This document shows, in pieces, positions 21,157 to 32,149 of a stretch of DNA of 64,000 bases (its first letter is position 1; each line of letters starts with the position of its first letter). The DNA is from Zymoseptoria tritici IPO323 (taxonomy: Eukaryota; Ascomycota; Dothideomycetes; Mycosphaerellales; Mycosphaerellaceae): the NCBI RefSeq assembly GCF_000219625.1, contig NC_018204.1, forward strand, positions 372,001 through 436,000, given 5' to 3'. Under the pieces are notes generated by a model, which was not told the DNA's origin, searched no databases, and saw nothing but the letters and a program-made list of their open reading frames with translations. The position numbers and the translations under genes were made by a program.

Positions 21157-22920
21157 GCTACCGGCCCTGGCTTCCTGCTCTCTCGGCGGTCCCTCCCCCC
21201 TCATTTCCTCCACCCGCACTGCCTACTCAAGTTGCGTCAGAGCGGCGAGGAGACCATCCTGCGACATTCAAATCTCACTCATCTTACTTACCCAACCACG
21301 CTGCCTATCTCAAAACATCGTCGTCATCATCATCTTCCTACCTCGTCCTCCCCCTCGACGTCAATCCTCTTACACCTCCTACCCACGAATCCTCACCCTC
21401 ACGGCAGCCATATTCCTCATACTCCCCTCCCTTCTCTTCCCTCTATCTCCCAACGGCTACAATCTCCTCATTAAAACCCTCCTCAGCGCCACTAACCCCG
21501 CCGCGACACAACTCCTCCCGCAAACTGCGAATCGCAAGTCCGATTTTCACGTCCTCGCCTGCATGATGATAGAGGCCGCGGTCGAAGCATGCCGCGTTTC
21601 GCGGCCGAAGGATGGGCCTGTCCGAATATCTGTCCGAATACCTTGCACGCGACCAATGAAAAAGCCACGGGCGGAGATTTGGCGGGTGAACTGTGGTACG
21701 TACTTCTTTGTTTCGTCATGTCATTGCACGTCTTGCTTCTTTTCATTGCACGTCTTCAATCCAAGCACTCACTCACGCTATACTCTAGGAACTTGCTCAC
21801 CCTCCTCAACCGATCTACTACCGTCTCCCAACTCGGCGCCGCAGAGTTAGCGCACACCGCCACTCAGGTCCAGAAATCCGCCCTTCGTTCCGATAAGTGT
21901 CGTTTCCACGCCGTCCCACTCCGCCAGAGTCCAACGTGGATGACGACTTGGAATCTCTGGACGACCGGTTCCTCTCCAGCCTCCACCGGCGGCAACTCGA
22001 TAGCTTTGAATTATGAACTCGACCACTTCGACAATACCCTCTCCTCAATCTTCACATCTCAGGCCGACGCTCTCACTCAACTGGGCAAAGTAGGCAAGTC
22101 CGACGGGAATGCGTGTATTACCGACGACGGTCCGGAGCGCGTGACGTTGGACCGAGGCTTGCTCCGGATGGAGGACGTGAAGCTGGTGTGTGGGCAGTTT
22201 TCCCGTATACCTCAGAGGGGCAACAAGATAGGCCATGCTGCCGCCTGCGGAAGCGCAGGAAATGAGAAAGTGAAAGACCTCATGGAAAAACCATAGAGAA
22301 GCGACTTGAGCTGCGTAGTTGAGAACAGTGCGAAGCGGTGGCATGAGCACGTCGAATGTATGTTGTTGACATGGCAGGAAATGATGACCGAGGAACCTGG
22401 ATCATAAGATTGCGGGGAAAAGCATATCTCCAAGATCGCGGGGTCCTCCTGCGCATTCCTTTCATCTCTAACAAACGCACTAATGTTTCAATAATTGAAG
22501 GCGTATGGCGTGTCTGCATGCATGCAATGGCAGGAGGCGAGGTGCGGTGCGGTGCGATCCGGATCGACTCCTTGCTACTCCCACTCCCTCATCGAAATTT
22601 TCAGGGTCCACGCGAAGCTGGCCTACAAAGGTACACCAACTTCAAACGGCATATGCAAGGGATGTTGTGATATAGGAATGACGCCTAGTCTACCCGCCTT
22701 GCTTGACAATGCATCATTACATGCACCCTTGCACAGATCAGGTCATCCGGAAGTCGCATGCCTTGCTGAGGTATACGTTGCCTACTCAGAAGGGCTGGTA
22801 ACGAACGATGTTGCCAATCAACTGACTGTCTTACTCCTCGCTACTTCCCCGAGCCCCAGCCAGCCCGGTCGAGCCCCACGCTATAGCCAAGTCGGTTAGC
22901 TTTAATCGAATTTGATCAAG

Positions 22921-23109
22921 ACAAGCGAGCCGAAGTTGTAAGCCTTTGCGAGGTGACGAGCAAAGCGAACAACGAGGGAAGTAAGTACTAAGGAGCCCGA
23001 GCTTGCGAGGACAGCGACGGGCGTACGATACCCGAGCGCGTAAGGCATATGCCCCTGCCCGCAGCGGCGAGCGCTTAGGCAGAACTATTTGGCCGCCGGA
23101 GGCTCTAGT
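22921..23109 (+). repeat. shared core, copy 2
   Basis: Partner of 7260-7425. Shared words include acaagcgagccgaagttg, aacgagggaagtaagtacta, acccgagcgcgtaagg and ggaggctcta. The two copies differ by small insertions and substitutions. Confidence 0.8.
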
Positions 23110-26100
23110 CAGGGATCGACCACTGTTCGTATAAACCGTCCGTAACGCACACGTTGGTAACGCACCGTTCCTTGGCGTGTTTTTGGTGTGATCGGTGCGT
23201 TACGTTCGTTACTATTTGGTGCTTTTGGTGTATATCCACCAAAGGTCCAGGGCGCCGTAGGCGCGAAATTTTTAGTATGTTCGTAACGAGCTCGGCGTGC
23301 GCTTTTTAATAGTGTTAGTTTCGTGGTTGTAGGGCAGGAACTAAGAGAGTGGTTAGTTGTTGAAGTAGTAATAGTGTTGCTAGTAGATTCGGTGGAAGTT
23401 TGAAGACTAGCGCGATTTCCATACGTTTAGCGCCGGGAAGCGCCGCCGTGCTTAAAAGTTCGCCTAGCCGGTATAAGAATTAGTTCTACCTTTTCCGGAA
23501 TTTTACCGTCGACATGGAAATTCCTCGGTGTTAAGCCGGAGCTAAAAAGCCAGCCCGGTCTAAACTACTTTAGGCAGGTAGTATAAGCATAACCTAGGCT
23601 GTGCTAAGCAATATCTCTACTAAAATTCCACCTTCGACCTTTTATTAACATTTAAGGAAATTAAAGAAACTGCACTTGCTAGCACGACTGCGTAGATTTG
23701 AAAATAGGGTAAAAAAGTCATAGAATTCCGTCTTTAACCCTAACCCTACAGTTTTAAGAGCTACAAGTGCTATGTTAGAACTTGTATCTAGAGAGGTTTC
23801 TGTATACTTTTTTAATTAGATTGTAGCCCTAAATGCGTGCATATTAGTAGGAAAAGAATTAGCCTTATATCTCTCTAGATGCAACAACTATCGTAGTTTC
23901 TAGTTGTAGAGAAGCTGTTATTCCGAAGTAGTAAGAAGAAGGCTAAGCTTTTTTGTATCCTCTAAGCTTAGTTAAAACTTTACAACACTACAATATAATT
24001 AAACCTTAACATATCTGCAAGACTAAGACTAATATAGAAAGCGCCGAGCAACACCTTTTATATAAAATTAGAATAAACAAAATCTATATAGAACTTCTTA
24101 TGTTATAGACCTTTAAAGTTAATGTAAACATTCGAGGATTTAAGCTTAGCGCGGATTTATAAGCTAAAGTTGCTAGCTCGAGTTCTCTCCTTATAATAAC
24201 AACAACAACATGCCGAAACAGACAGCCACCCTTTTAACGATCTACTTCTAACTAACACTAAGGCTAGGTTATAAGAAGCTATTAGCCTCCTACAAGTACT
24301 GCGGCCATAAGTTCGTCTATAGCAAGTACCGCGCCGAGACTTACTACAACACGTGTGCTTAACGTAAGGCAAAGGATGCTGCAAAGATTACCGGCTAGGG
24401 CACTATTGCCTTTACGAGACTTCTAGTGGATGCTGCGACTAGCAAGACACTCGCGTAGTTAGCAGCGCACATAGTCTATAAGGCCAACCTTCCATTTACG
24501 TTCTTCTAGCATCCGGCCGTCCTCGACTTCCTAAACGCCCTTTGACCGAACTACTACCCTCCGCACAAGAAGCAGATTCGCACTACCCTGCTCGACGAAG
24601 CCTACACTAGCATCTTAGACTGAGTAAAGAGGAGCATAGCCGTAAGCAAGAGCGTGGACATATAGGTTAATAAAAGCACGGATAGCAATAAGGACGGTGT
24701 GACTACTGTGTCGTACGTGGACTCGACAGGCTGCTACACCGTTAGCACGTATGCTATAAAGGATACGAATAAGAAGGCAGATGCTAAGTTTGTATAGCTA
24801 AAGGCGTTCCTTAAAGACCTCTGCGGCGGTAGTCTTTACAAACTTAGCTCTATCGCCTTTAATACATGCTCGACGTAGTTGGCTATCTTCGACATAATTA
24901 AGGGCGACGTAGAGATGGCGCATATTATCTACGTGCCGTGTGATGCTTATAGCATTAATCTTTACATCCGTAACATCTTTAGGCTTCTATTCTTTAAGGC
25001 AGTCTACGACATGTTATAGGCTATAGCTACCGGCTTCTCACACAAGAAGGCGATAAGAGTGCTACTCTATAAACATTAGCGCTAGCTGTATAGAAGGATC
25101 TATGCTATCTTGCTCGGCGGTAACACTCGATAGATATCTATACTAAATATGTTTAATTTATTAAAGCGCTCTAAGGCTGCATTGCTCGCTCTGGCGGATA
25201 ATCCTCGTTGCATACTAAAGGACGAGATTAAGCATACTATTAACAGCCGCGCATACTAGAACAATGTAGACGAGGTCGTCGAGATCCTCGAGCCGATTTA
25301 CGCTAAGGTCGTCGCCGCGCAGCTTAACACTACTACAATAGATAAAGTAGTGCCGCGGTGGTATGTAATAAAGGCGAAACTAATAAGCTAACAGAAGACG
25401 ATGATAAACGCGCCTATTAATAACATCCTTACCGGCGACGCGCACATTTAACAGACTCGCAAAACCAAGGCTACTATCACCGGCATCGACGAACGGATAA
25501 ATCGTTAACTTACGGACGACTATTAGGCCGCGCACTGGCTCGATCTAACGCGCAAGGTAAAGATTAATAAAGAGGTGGACGTAAATGACATATAAGGCAA
25601 GGCTAAGAAGAAGAAGGATGCTACATAATATCGCGTCCTTAACGCTATAAAGCGCTCCGTCGACAACGCCGCTAACCGCGAGCTTATTGAGAGTAACTAC
25701 TACTCCTTTAGACGCAAGGATGGTGTCTTTAGCGCCGACGACGACTGCTAGAAACTCAGCATACTCAACTTCTGGACTAACCGCTAATACGCCGCTCTAT
25801 TGCTCGCTAATTACGCTATTCGCCTTGCGAAGACTCGAGCGAACACTACTACCGCCGAGCGCACCTTTAGCGCCCTTCGACTGCTTTATACACGCCTTCG
25901 CAATCGACTATTACCGGACTAGCTCGACCGACTCCTTACTGTCTACTTTAACAGCCGCGTGCGGCGACAACATGCCAACCGCCTTAAGGGCCTTACTACC
26001 GACCGCAAGAGAAAGAGAGGGCTTGACAAGGCGTTAAAAGTAGTAACAATACGACAGCAAGAGTAGGAATTTATAGACATAACTAAGGCTTACAGCGAGC

Positions 26101-26564
26101 TGCTCTTATTCCTTAAGGACTTGGACAACGTCGGTAACATAATAGCGCAGAAGAACATACAACAGATAATTACGGACTTTATAGACCTTAAGTAGCACGA
26201 GGTGGCAATTAAGGCTATGGACGCTAAGGGCGAATGTGAGGAATAAGCTGGAATGTTAGTAAACAGATGAGGGTTAAATTTCGAACAAAGACAGTTCTTA
26301 GAACGCCTGCGGATATTTGTTACTTGCGCAAACGACTCGCACGGTTTTCAAAGAATCAATTAAGAGCATAATATTACTAGCTAATTAGAGCCCTAGAAAC
26401 TCCTTTAGTTTTTTCCCCGCACTCTGCTCCTTCCTAATCCAGGTATTCCGTCCGGATTAGATGCTAACTAATCCAGCCTTGGCGACCAATATCTATAGTT
26501 ACGACCGAACGCACCAAAACGTTCGTAACGCACACGATAACGAACGGAACGCGGTCGATCCCTG
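23110..26564 (+). mobile_element. hAT transposon, 3455 bp, RIP-degraded
   Basis: Perfect 12-bp inverted ends cagggatcgacc (23110-23121) and ggtcgatccctg (26553-26564) are flanked by the 8-bp duplication gctctagt (23102-23109, 26565-26572). Subterminal cgtaacgcac/gtgcgttacg words recur at both ends, as expected for hAT transposase binding sites. It sits inside core copy 2 of the miniature element. Confidence 0.9.
24160..26246 (+). pseudogene. hAT transposase relic
   Basis: One plus frame with about twenty stops keeps hAT landmarks. There is an N-terminal Cys-containing zinc-finger-like stretch (YKYCGHKFVYSKYRAETYY) and a central CDAYSINLYIRNIF, matching the family's C-x2-H-x-LNL-type motif with His replaced. 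Near 25850-25950 is the C-terminal dimerisation signature ERTFSALRLLYTRLRNRLL followed by YFNSR. Stops arise at Gln, Trp and Arg codons, including TGA for CGA. The Lys-rich tail ends near 26246. Non-functional. Confidence 0.8.
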
Positions 26565-26772
26565 GCTCTAGTGCGAAGAATTGATTGAAATTCATGCACC
26601 GGCATTTGATATTAATTAAGCTGGGGGCTCGGCCGGGCTGGCTGGGGCTCGGGGAAGTAGCCAGGCTGTCTTACTAGGTGCGTTCTGGACCGACACAGCA
26701 TGCTACGAACCAAGCTTGGATATCTGGGCAAGATCAATGCAAGGAGACAAAGGCACCAGTGCTCTGGCTTGA

Positions 26773-27640
26773 GGTTGGGACACTTAGGGCCCAAGAACGA
26801 GACTATCGGGATGACTTTGCTGATCGCCGTCGAGTCCTCTCAGGTTATTCACGCGCCTCCTACCCCATGCCGCAGAGAAGCTATAGTTCTTGATCTTAAA
26901 TGCCTTGCAATTCGGCGGATTGATTGACCCTCTTCTTTTGTGGACGACGTGATTTGTGATGGGAAGGGAATTCCAGCCTATTGGGTCGGCTGTGGCGGTG
27001 TACGTCTTGCATGAATGGAGGTGGGTCGAACCTTGGAATCAAATGTCGATGACTTCTGGGTGACGATCGCCCTCCTGCATGCTCCTCGCATGGCTGTCAT
27101 TTCTTGCCGCACAGCATAATGCATCATGCATTGCCAAAATTTGCAGCTGGAATGGAACGCTTGGACACATCGTGTCCCACAAAAGTCGGAACAGGTTCAC
27201 TGCACTCACTTCCTACGTCCAACTCCTCTCCTCACCAATTCCATCGACCAACAGGTACTCGACAGAACGGTGTCTTCTGGCCGAAAGATCGATCGTCCGG
27301 CCGACAATCGTTCTCTATCGACACCACAGCCCATTCAACTCGCCCAAACCAATAATGCCACCCGAGCTCTATTTCCTACCTGTCCACCACCCGTCCTCTC
27401 AGCCATGCTCTACACCACCACCGTTATCGCCCCTGATGGCCGAAAACCCATTCCTCAACCATGTGGAAGCGGCGTTCCACCTCTCCGAGAACGCAGTCGC
27501 TCCGCGACGCGCAAGCAAGTCACAGGCGAAGGCGGAGGTGCGCGTAAGCGAGTATGGTATCGCGGATGATCGGACGCGAATGTCGATAACAACGGCAGGG
27601 ATGCGAGAACGCGGCCTGCTGTTCAATCACCGTCGTGAGA
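26773..27640. other. gene-like plus-strand stretch, unresolved
   Basis: Two plus frames are partly protein-like: one from ATG 27355 (MPPELYFLPVHHPSSQPC) and one from 27411 (APDGRKPIPQPCGSGVPPLR). Neither has a supported structure. 26773-27080 holds nothing I can support. Confidence 0.3.
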
Positions 27641-28111
27641 ATGCGTTTGCTGGGAGTAGCAACGTTGTTGGTAAAAGAGACGGTGGAAATAGTAGAGATT
27701 GGGGTGCATTGGTCAGTATACGAGAGTGTAGACGAGGCTTCTTGTGAGATCTAAACGAACGTACAGAGTTGCTTCTCCTGCTCCTCCTCCGACGGCGACG
27801 ACGACGGCGACGCCAAGGACGCCGAAACCAACTTCGACACAGATACGAATGGCCATGATAGCCGCGACTTATCAGACGAGCGGGAATACCTCCATCAGCC
27901 CGACTTGTCCGGCGACGACGTGCAAGTGGACCCGCAGATTCGCGACCTCCACCCTCGCTACCGAGACATTGACCTATTACACGACCGTCCTGCACGCCGC
28001 ATTTCCACCCTATCCACCTCGGTCCCTTCTCGGCATCGGCAAGATCCCACTCCATATCCGAGTCGAGCTACGGTACGCACGCTACCGGACGGGCAGTGTG
28101 ACGTTCCCTAG
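27641..28111 (+). CDS. small acidic protein, one 51-nt intron
   Basis: Exon 1 (27641-27715) encodes MRLLGVATLLVKETVEIVEI and five more residues. The intron 27716-27766 has donor GTATAC, a TCTAAAC branch site and acceptor TACAG. Exon 2 (27767-28111) continues in phase to TAG, giving 139 residues. The N-terminus is weakly hydrophobic and could be a short signal or anchor. It is followed by CFSCSSSDGDDDGDA, a strongly acidic segment (DTDTNGHDSRDLSDEREY), and an Arg/Pro-rich tail. No nonsense codons. Function unknown. Confidence 0.45.
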
Positions 28112-28464
28112 GGCATATCTCTGGGATGCTCCCTTTCCTGTTGAGCAGGAGGGACGGTGTAATGAACTGGGGATCTTTCGTGCTTGATGAGATAAAGTTT
28201 GTATCCAAGTGATCGTCATCATTATCGGAGGAGGAGAAGTAACTCTGTAGACGTGAGAAGTGGGAACGGTGGAGAGGTTTCAGGGCATGCATCTAGAAGA
28301 GAGGTCACACAGTATGATGCATGATGCATATCATGTTTGCAATGCCATGTGCAAGACGCGGCACATTGCCTATCTACTACGGAGAAACGACATCGTTGCA
28401 GCTAAGCTACTACCCATCGTATCCGGCAAGTCTATATTGGCTCTTCCTCTACCCGTTGACAGGC

Positions 28465-28824
28465 CTAACTCACGGCATTTTGAAGTGGTCCGAACTTTGC
28501 TTCTGGTCTTTCGACAATAACGACACTTTCTCGAATCGCAATGCGATCCGAGCAGAGATGGAGTCTGTTGGAAGGATCCAAGGAAGAGACGAATACGTCT
28601 CCGACAAGGAAGTCAGAACGAGCAGCAAATACAGAACTGAGAGGAGAACAAGAACCCAGAGCTGAGCCCGCTTCGACGCCGTCGGGAAGGGATGAGAAGA
28701 CTCTCGGCGGACTAATTGTAAAAGGGAATAGCCAGACAAGGGTAGAATCGAACGACAGACCACCATAACTTAGACGAGACAACAAATCGGAAGAAGAGAT
28801 GGGATCGAATATCGTATTCAGCAA
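28465..28824 (-). CDS. 119-codon open frame, opposite a plus-strand candidate
   Basis: Open from ATG 28824 (MLNTIFDPISSSDLLSRLSY) to a stop at 28465, with protein-like composition (FAARSDFLVGDVFVSSLDPS). The plus strand over 28541-28960 is also protein-like (KSERAANTELRGEQEPRAEP, then KSEEEMGSNIVFSKKIKNH, with two TAA at Gln positions). Only one is likely real and I cannot decide which. Confidence 0.3.
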   Translation of the reverse strand: MLNTIFDPISSSDLLSRLSYGGLSFDSTLVWLFPFTISPPRVFSSLPDGVEAGSALGSCSPLSSVFAARSDFLVGDVFVSSLDPSNRLHLCSDRIAIRESVVIVERPEAKFGPLQNAVS

Positions 28825-29191
28825 GAAGATAAAGAATCATTCCTCCGCGATCTGTATAATACCGGAAGAGCGGTACATCGACGAGGCCGCTAGAACATAA
28901 TCCAGCCCGTACATTTCCTTGCTAATACGAGCTCTCGTCTGGTTAGATCAGGCGATGATTCGCCAACTAAAGCAGCCATTCTGGATGGAGTCTTCCTAGT
29001 AACTCGCGGAACTCTGGCAGCGTGTGTCGCTCAATGCTGGCCCAATTCTGCGTTCCTCGTCGGCCGTATATGTCGATGACGTCCATGAACAGTTCCAGCA
29101 CACGTTGCTCGGTGTTAGGATGGACTTGAGCCGTCAATTTGACAGGGTAGCCGGTGAAAATGCTGTGGAGCCATTGTGTAAGGTTATAATA

Positions 29192-29230
29192 GCGTCCTGT
29201 AGGGCAGTTTAGGTCACTACCTTAATTCTC
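29192..29230 (+). repeat. left 39-bp terminal inverted repeat
   Basis: Identical over 39 bp to the reverse complement of 41429-41467. It contains tagggcagtttaggtcac. The perfect match despite heavy RIP inside suggests the ends are too short to be targeted or the element is not very old. Confidence 0.9.
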
Positions 29231-30343
29231 GTTTCTTACAATTACAACACTACCACCACCATTGTCGCTAATTGCTTGTATTGTCACCTATACAGTAGCA
29301 GAGTTACTCTATCGACAATATCGACAATCACATGTAAGTGCGCGCGCGCTAATACGCCGTTTGGTTAGATAAGTGTCATTTTCTTCGACTCTCAAACCTC
29401 TTATTAACACTACCACTTCTACTACCTCTCTTCATCGCTCGTAGCGCGCTCGCCACACAATACACACCGCTCGCAATATTGCACCCTCGCGCGCACGTGA
29501 AAATAGCTGGTTAGATACTACTTAATACGGAACTTAGTAAGGCTCGCGACCCTAATCGCCTACGCGGACTCTCTCTTTCCGACGATAACGACGATAAGCT
29601 AGCGACCACATCTACTATAGCTATCGCTCCTGCTCCTTAGCTACCTGCCGACCTTCTCGTCTACGATAAGCCTGCTACAGCTACCTCTAAAGACTTCTAG
29701 TACATCTCCGACCTCTAATAGAACGATGCCCTCGTTAGAGCATAGAGCAGCAATAAAAACACTAAGAAGAGCGGACGTCAGATGCTTATAAGATACGATT
29801 ATGCACGCAGAGTTATAGAGACGGACGAAGGTAATGTAGCTCGCACGGCTCTTAGTAAGGCTCGTAGGCTAATAATAAATAACAGGCATTCCGGCGGTTA
29901 CTAAGTACGGCTAGTGCGAGGATCGCGGACTCGACTGCAAGACTTCTAAGACTCTCGCTGCCTACGCTTACTGCTACTATAAGGGCAAGCCTCTGTGTTT
30001 TGCTAGAGAGTAGGTAAAGATTAAGGAGGAGCCGGTAGAAAAGAAGTCTGTATTAAAGGAGGCTGTTAGCAGCATGCGAGGTAAGATAAATAAGGCGCAG
30101 GACAAGATCGCTACGTTAGAGTCGGAGGTGTCGGATTTAAAGCGTAAGATTGGCAGTTTGAAGCATAAGATTAGCGGTTTGAAGGGCATAAAAGGTTAGC
30201 TGAAGGAGGAGCTAATTAAGGAGATTATAGACGAGGTTGATAACGTGCAGAGCAAGTCAAAGGCTGCTATTGCTAAGATTAAGCAGTCGGTGTTGTAGTA
30301 TTAGCGTACTGTTAACGAGAAGTTCGGCAGACTAGGCGTAATA

Positions 30344-30558
30344 TGTAAAAGGTGCAGTTAAGAATAGAGTAGCAGTATGAATCACTTTAGAACAGACTCG
30401 ATTCGATACTCTCTCGGAAGGAGGAGATTCTACGTATCCTTATACTACAGGCGCAATCTGGCTTAAACGAGCTTAAAAGGCCCTAGTAGGGGTGCATATG
30501 CCGCTAAGGCAGGGGATTAGATGCCGATTGTCGGTATTCAGCGGAGGCAGATATAACA
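30344..30558 (-). repeat. 3' LTR (relative to gag-pol)
   Basis: 215 bp, starts tgtaaaaggtgcag and ends cagatataaca on the plus strand. About 96% identical to the other LTR; all nine differences are transitions. Confidence 0.9.
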
Positions 30559-30824
30559 TAGCCCCCCTCCTTACGCAGAGCGTCGCGCTCTAAACGGTTT
30601 CACCTCGAGTAAATTCTTTTTGGTGTTTGCCAAGTTTAATAGCCTAAGGCCTTAATTAGGGTCCACTGCGGCTTTAAAACCTAGGCTCGGATCCCTCGAG
30701 TTCTTCTCTTCTTCAACAACCTTATGCAGACTTAGTAAGTGTAACTTAATCCTATCCGATAGCCAAACAGGTCTAAAAGTGCCCCCCTAAGGGGCATTTG
30801 TAGCCTGTATAGTGCTAACATGGC

Positions 30825-31790
30825 GTTTAGTTCCCCTCTAGCCCTATTTTCCACCGGACGACCTCGAATTTCATCGAAAAACCGCTATTCTTACTAACCG
30901 ACCCTATCCGCGACCGAACGAGCCTATTATAACGCAACCCGCCTCTATTACGACCTAACGCAAGCAATTCGCCGCTAACAGCATCTTTAAGGGCAATCTA
31001 TGCGTCAACTGCCTTAACAAGCCCTTAAACAAGGCCGATTTGGCCTAGTTCTGCCTCTTTGCGCGCGAATCGCCGGACAAGTAGGCAACTAATAATAAGG
31101 ACGAATATTACCTAAAGTGTTACAATTGCTCCAACCGCGATTGTTTCTAGGTATGTACATATAGGGTCAAAAGGGGGCTTTCGGGGGCTAATATAGTTAA
31201 AAGATGCCGGAACTGGTTAAAGGCGACATTACGAGGGCTAATAAGCTCCGTAGGGCCGCTATTACCGCCGATGGTACTGGAGCGATAGCTGCAGCGGCTT
31301 GTTCGGCCTACAAGGCGGTCTACGTGCGCATTAAGGGGTATGTGTAGTTAGTTCAGGTCTGTTTGGCTCCGTTAACCCCCTTTTAGGCGCTTCAACTCCT
31401 TCACCGGTGTTAACAGCCTCTATCTGCACTAAGGCAAGGCCGAATTCGACTAGACGGGACCGCTTATGCTTAGAAAGCGCGAGAAGTTGCTCGCCAAGGA
31501 GGCTATAAAGCGAAAGAGGGAGCTTGTAAGTATTTAGGTCCCTTCTTGCCCAAAAGTGCCCTACTAACCCTAACAGGGTAAAGACGTGCCTAACACCCCC
31601 CGCAAGCGACTTATTCTGGCCTAAGGATCTACCGAGGACCGCCTAAGGCGTCGCGTTCGGGCCCTTTTGGCCGCTCTAGACACTGTCTACACCCGTGCAG
31701 GCGCTAAGAAGGGCTCGAAGGCCTCCGTTATAGAGGGAGTGCTCCGTCCGACCAAGTACGACCTCTCTAGGGACCTTAAGCCTAAGGAAT
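30825..31790 (+). pseudogene. spliced gene antisense to pol inside the Gypsy element
   Basis: Three plausible introns with GTATGT, GTATGT and GTAAGT donors and ATAG, TTTTAG and AACAG acceptors (the third preceded by ctactaac) separate four exons. The first exon encodes CVNCLNKPLNKADLA, then a single Cys, then YYLKCYNCSNRDCF, a pattern of CxxC pairs that could bind zinc. Later exons encode a basic helical stretch (LRKREKLLAKEAIKRKREL) and a C-terminal basic/acidic tail ending in TAA near 31790. Stops are TAG/TAA at Gln positions. It lies between the chromodomain end of pol and the 3' LTR on the other strand. Function unknown. Confidence 0.5.
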
Positions 31791-32149
31791 AAGCATATAA
31801 GCGCTTTTTCGTGTTTCTTTTGTCTCTTTTGGCCTCTTTTAGGCTCGTTTTAGGACTAATAGGCGCGGTAACGCCCGGGTTGTTTCTTTTTGCTACGACT
31901 TAGCGACTTATAGATTAGATGGAATTAAAATAACTTTACTATGCTCGATTGTCTCTCGTTGTGTAATAATGTCGTCCTTAGGGGCCCGTTTGGCCCCTGA
32001 TTTCCCCCCCCAGGATTTTATTAGATTAAAATTCTTCTAAGGTAGAGAAAATTTTTAGGTAACTAGGAACCGGACTAAGGAGTTAGTGTAGTGTTAACTA
32101 GTGTCTTTTAGGCCTTAATAGTAACTAATAACGCGTTTGTATATCTATC

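Larger units (their letters stand above)
22836..26665. mobile_element. miniature inverted-repeat element (367 bp without its insert), 10-bp duplication
   Basis: The left end cctcgctacttccccgag and the reverse complement of the right end agree over about 40 bp (clean from cgagccccagccagcccgg). The word ctgtcttact flanks both ends (22826-22835, 26666-26675). A 10-bp duplication is Mutator-like rather than hAT-like. It contains core copy 2 (22921-23109) and is interrupted at 23109 by a hAT transposon. Without that insert it is about 367 bp, with no coding capacity. Confidence 0.75.
21230..26772 (+). pseudogene. long membrane-protein-like gene, three nonsense codons, split by nested transposons
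   Basis: The 5' part (about 21240-21694) is hydrophobic (ILTLTAAIFLILPSLLFPLS), then basic. A donor GTACGT at 21695 and an acceptor ctctag near 21789 suggest an intron. Downstream, one frame runs from about 21990 past TAG (22294), TAA (22405) and TAA (22492), each one C-to-T from a Gln codon, and reads HPEVACLAEVYVAYSEGLVT up to the insertion at 22836. After 26665 the same frame resumes and ends GAFWTDTACYEPSLDIWARS...SALA with TGA at 26770-26772. Two further frame changes lie near 21930-21990. At least 430 residues. Family unknown. Confidence 0.5.

Noticed and set aside
20578..21219. 213-codon minus-strand frame
   Set aside because: Composition is poor and it overlaps the better terminal exon at 20930-21156 and the plus-strand membrane protein at 20350-20700.
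5790..22494. Reassignment of TAA/TAG to glutamine as an explanation for the in-frame stops
   Set aside because: Intact CAA and CAG codons are common in the same genes, some genes end at TAG or TAA, and the transposons and at least three host relics also have TGA in place of CGA. Directional C-to-T mutation explains all three; a code change does not.
23736..23748. Telomere-like ccctaaccctac inside the hAT element
   Set aside because: Only two units, inside a transposon. Too short to suggest a chromosome end or healed break.
25687..26037. 116-codon plus-strand frame inside the hAT element
   Set aside because: It is an out-of-frame reading of the transposase, whose dimerisation signature lies in another frame.
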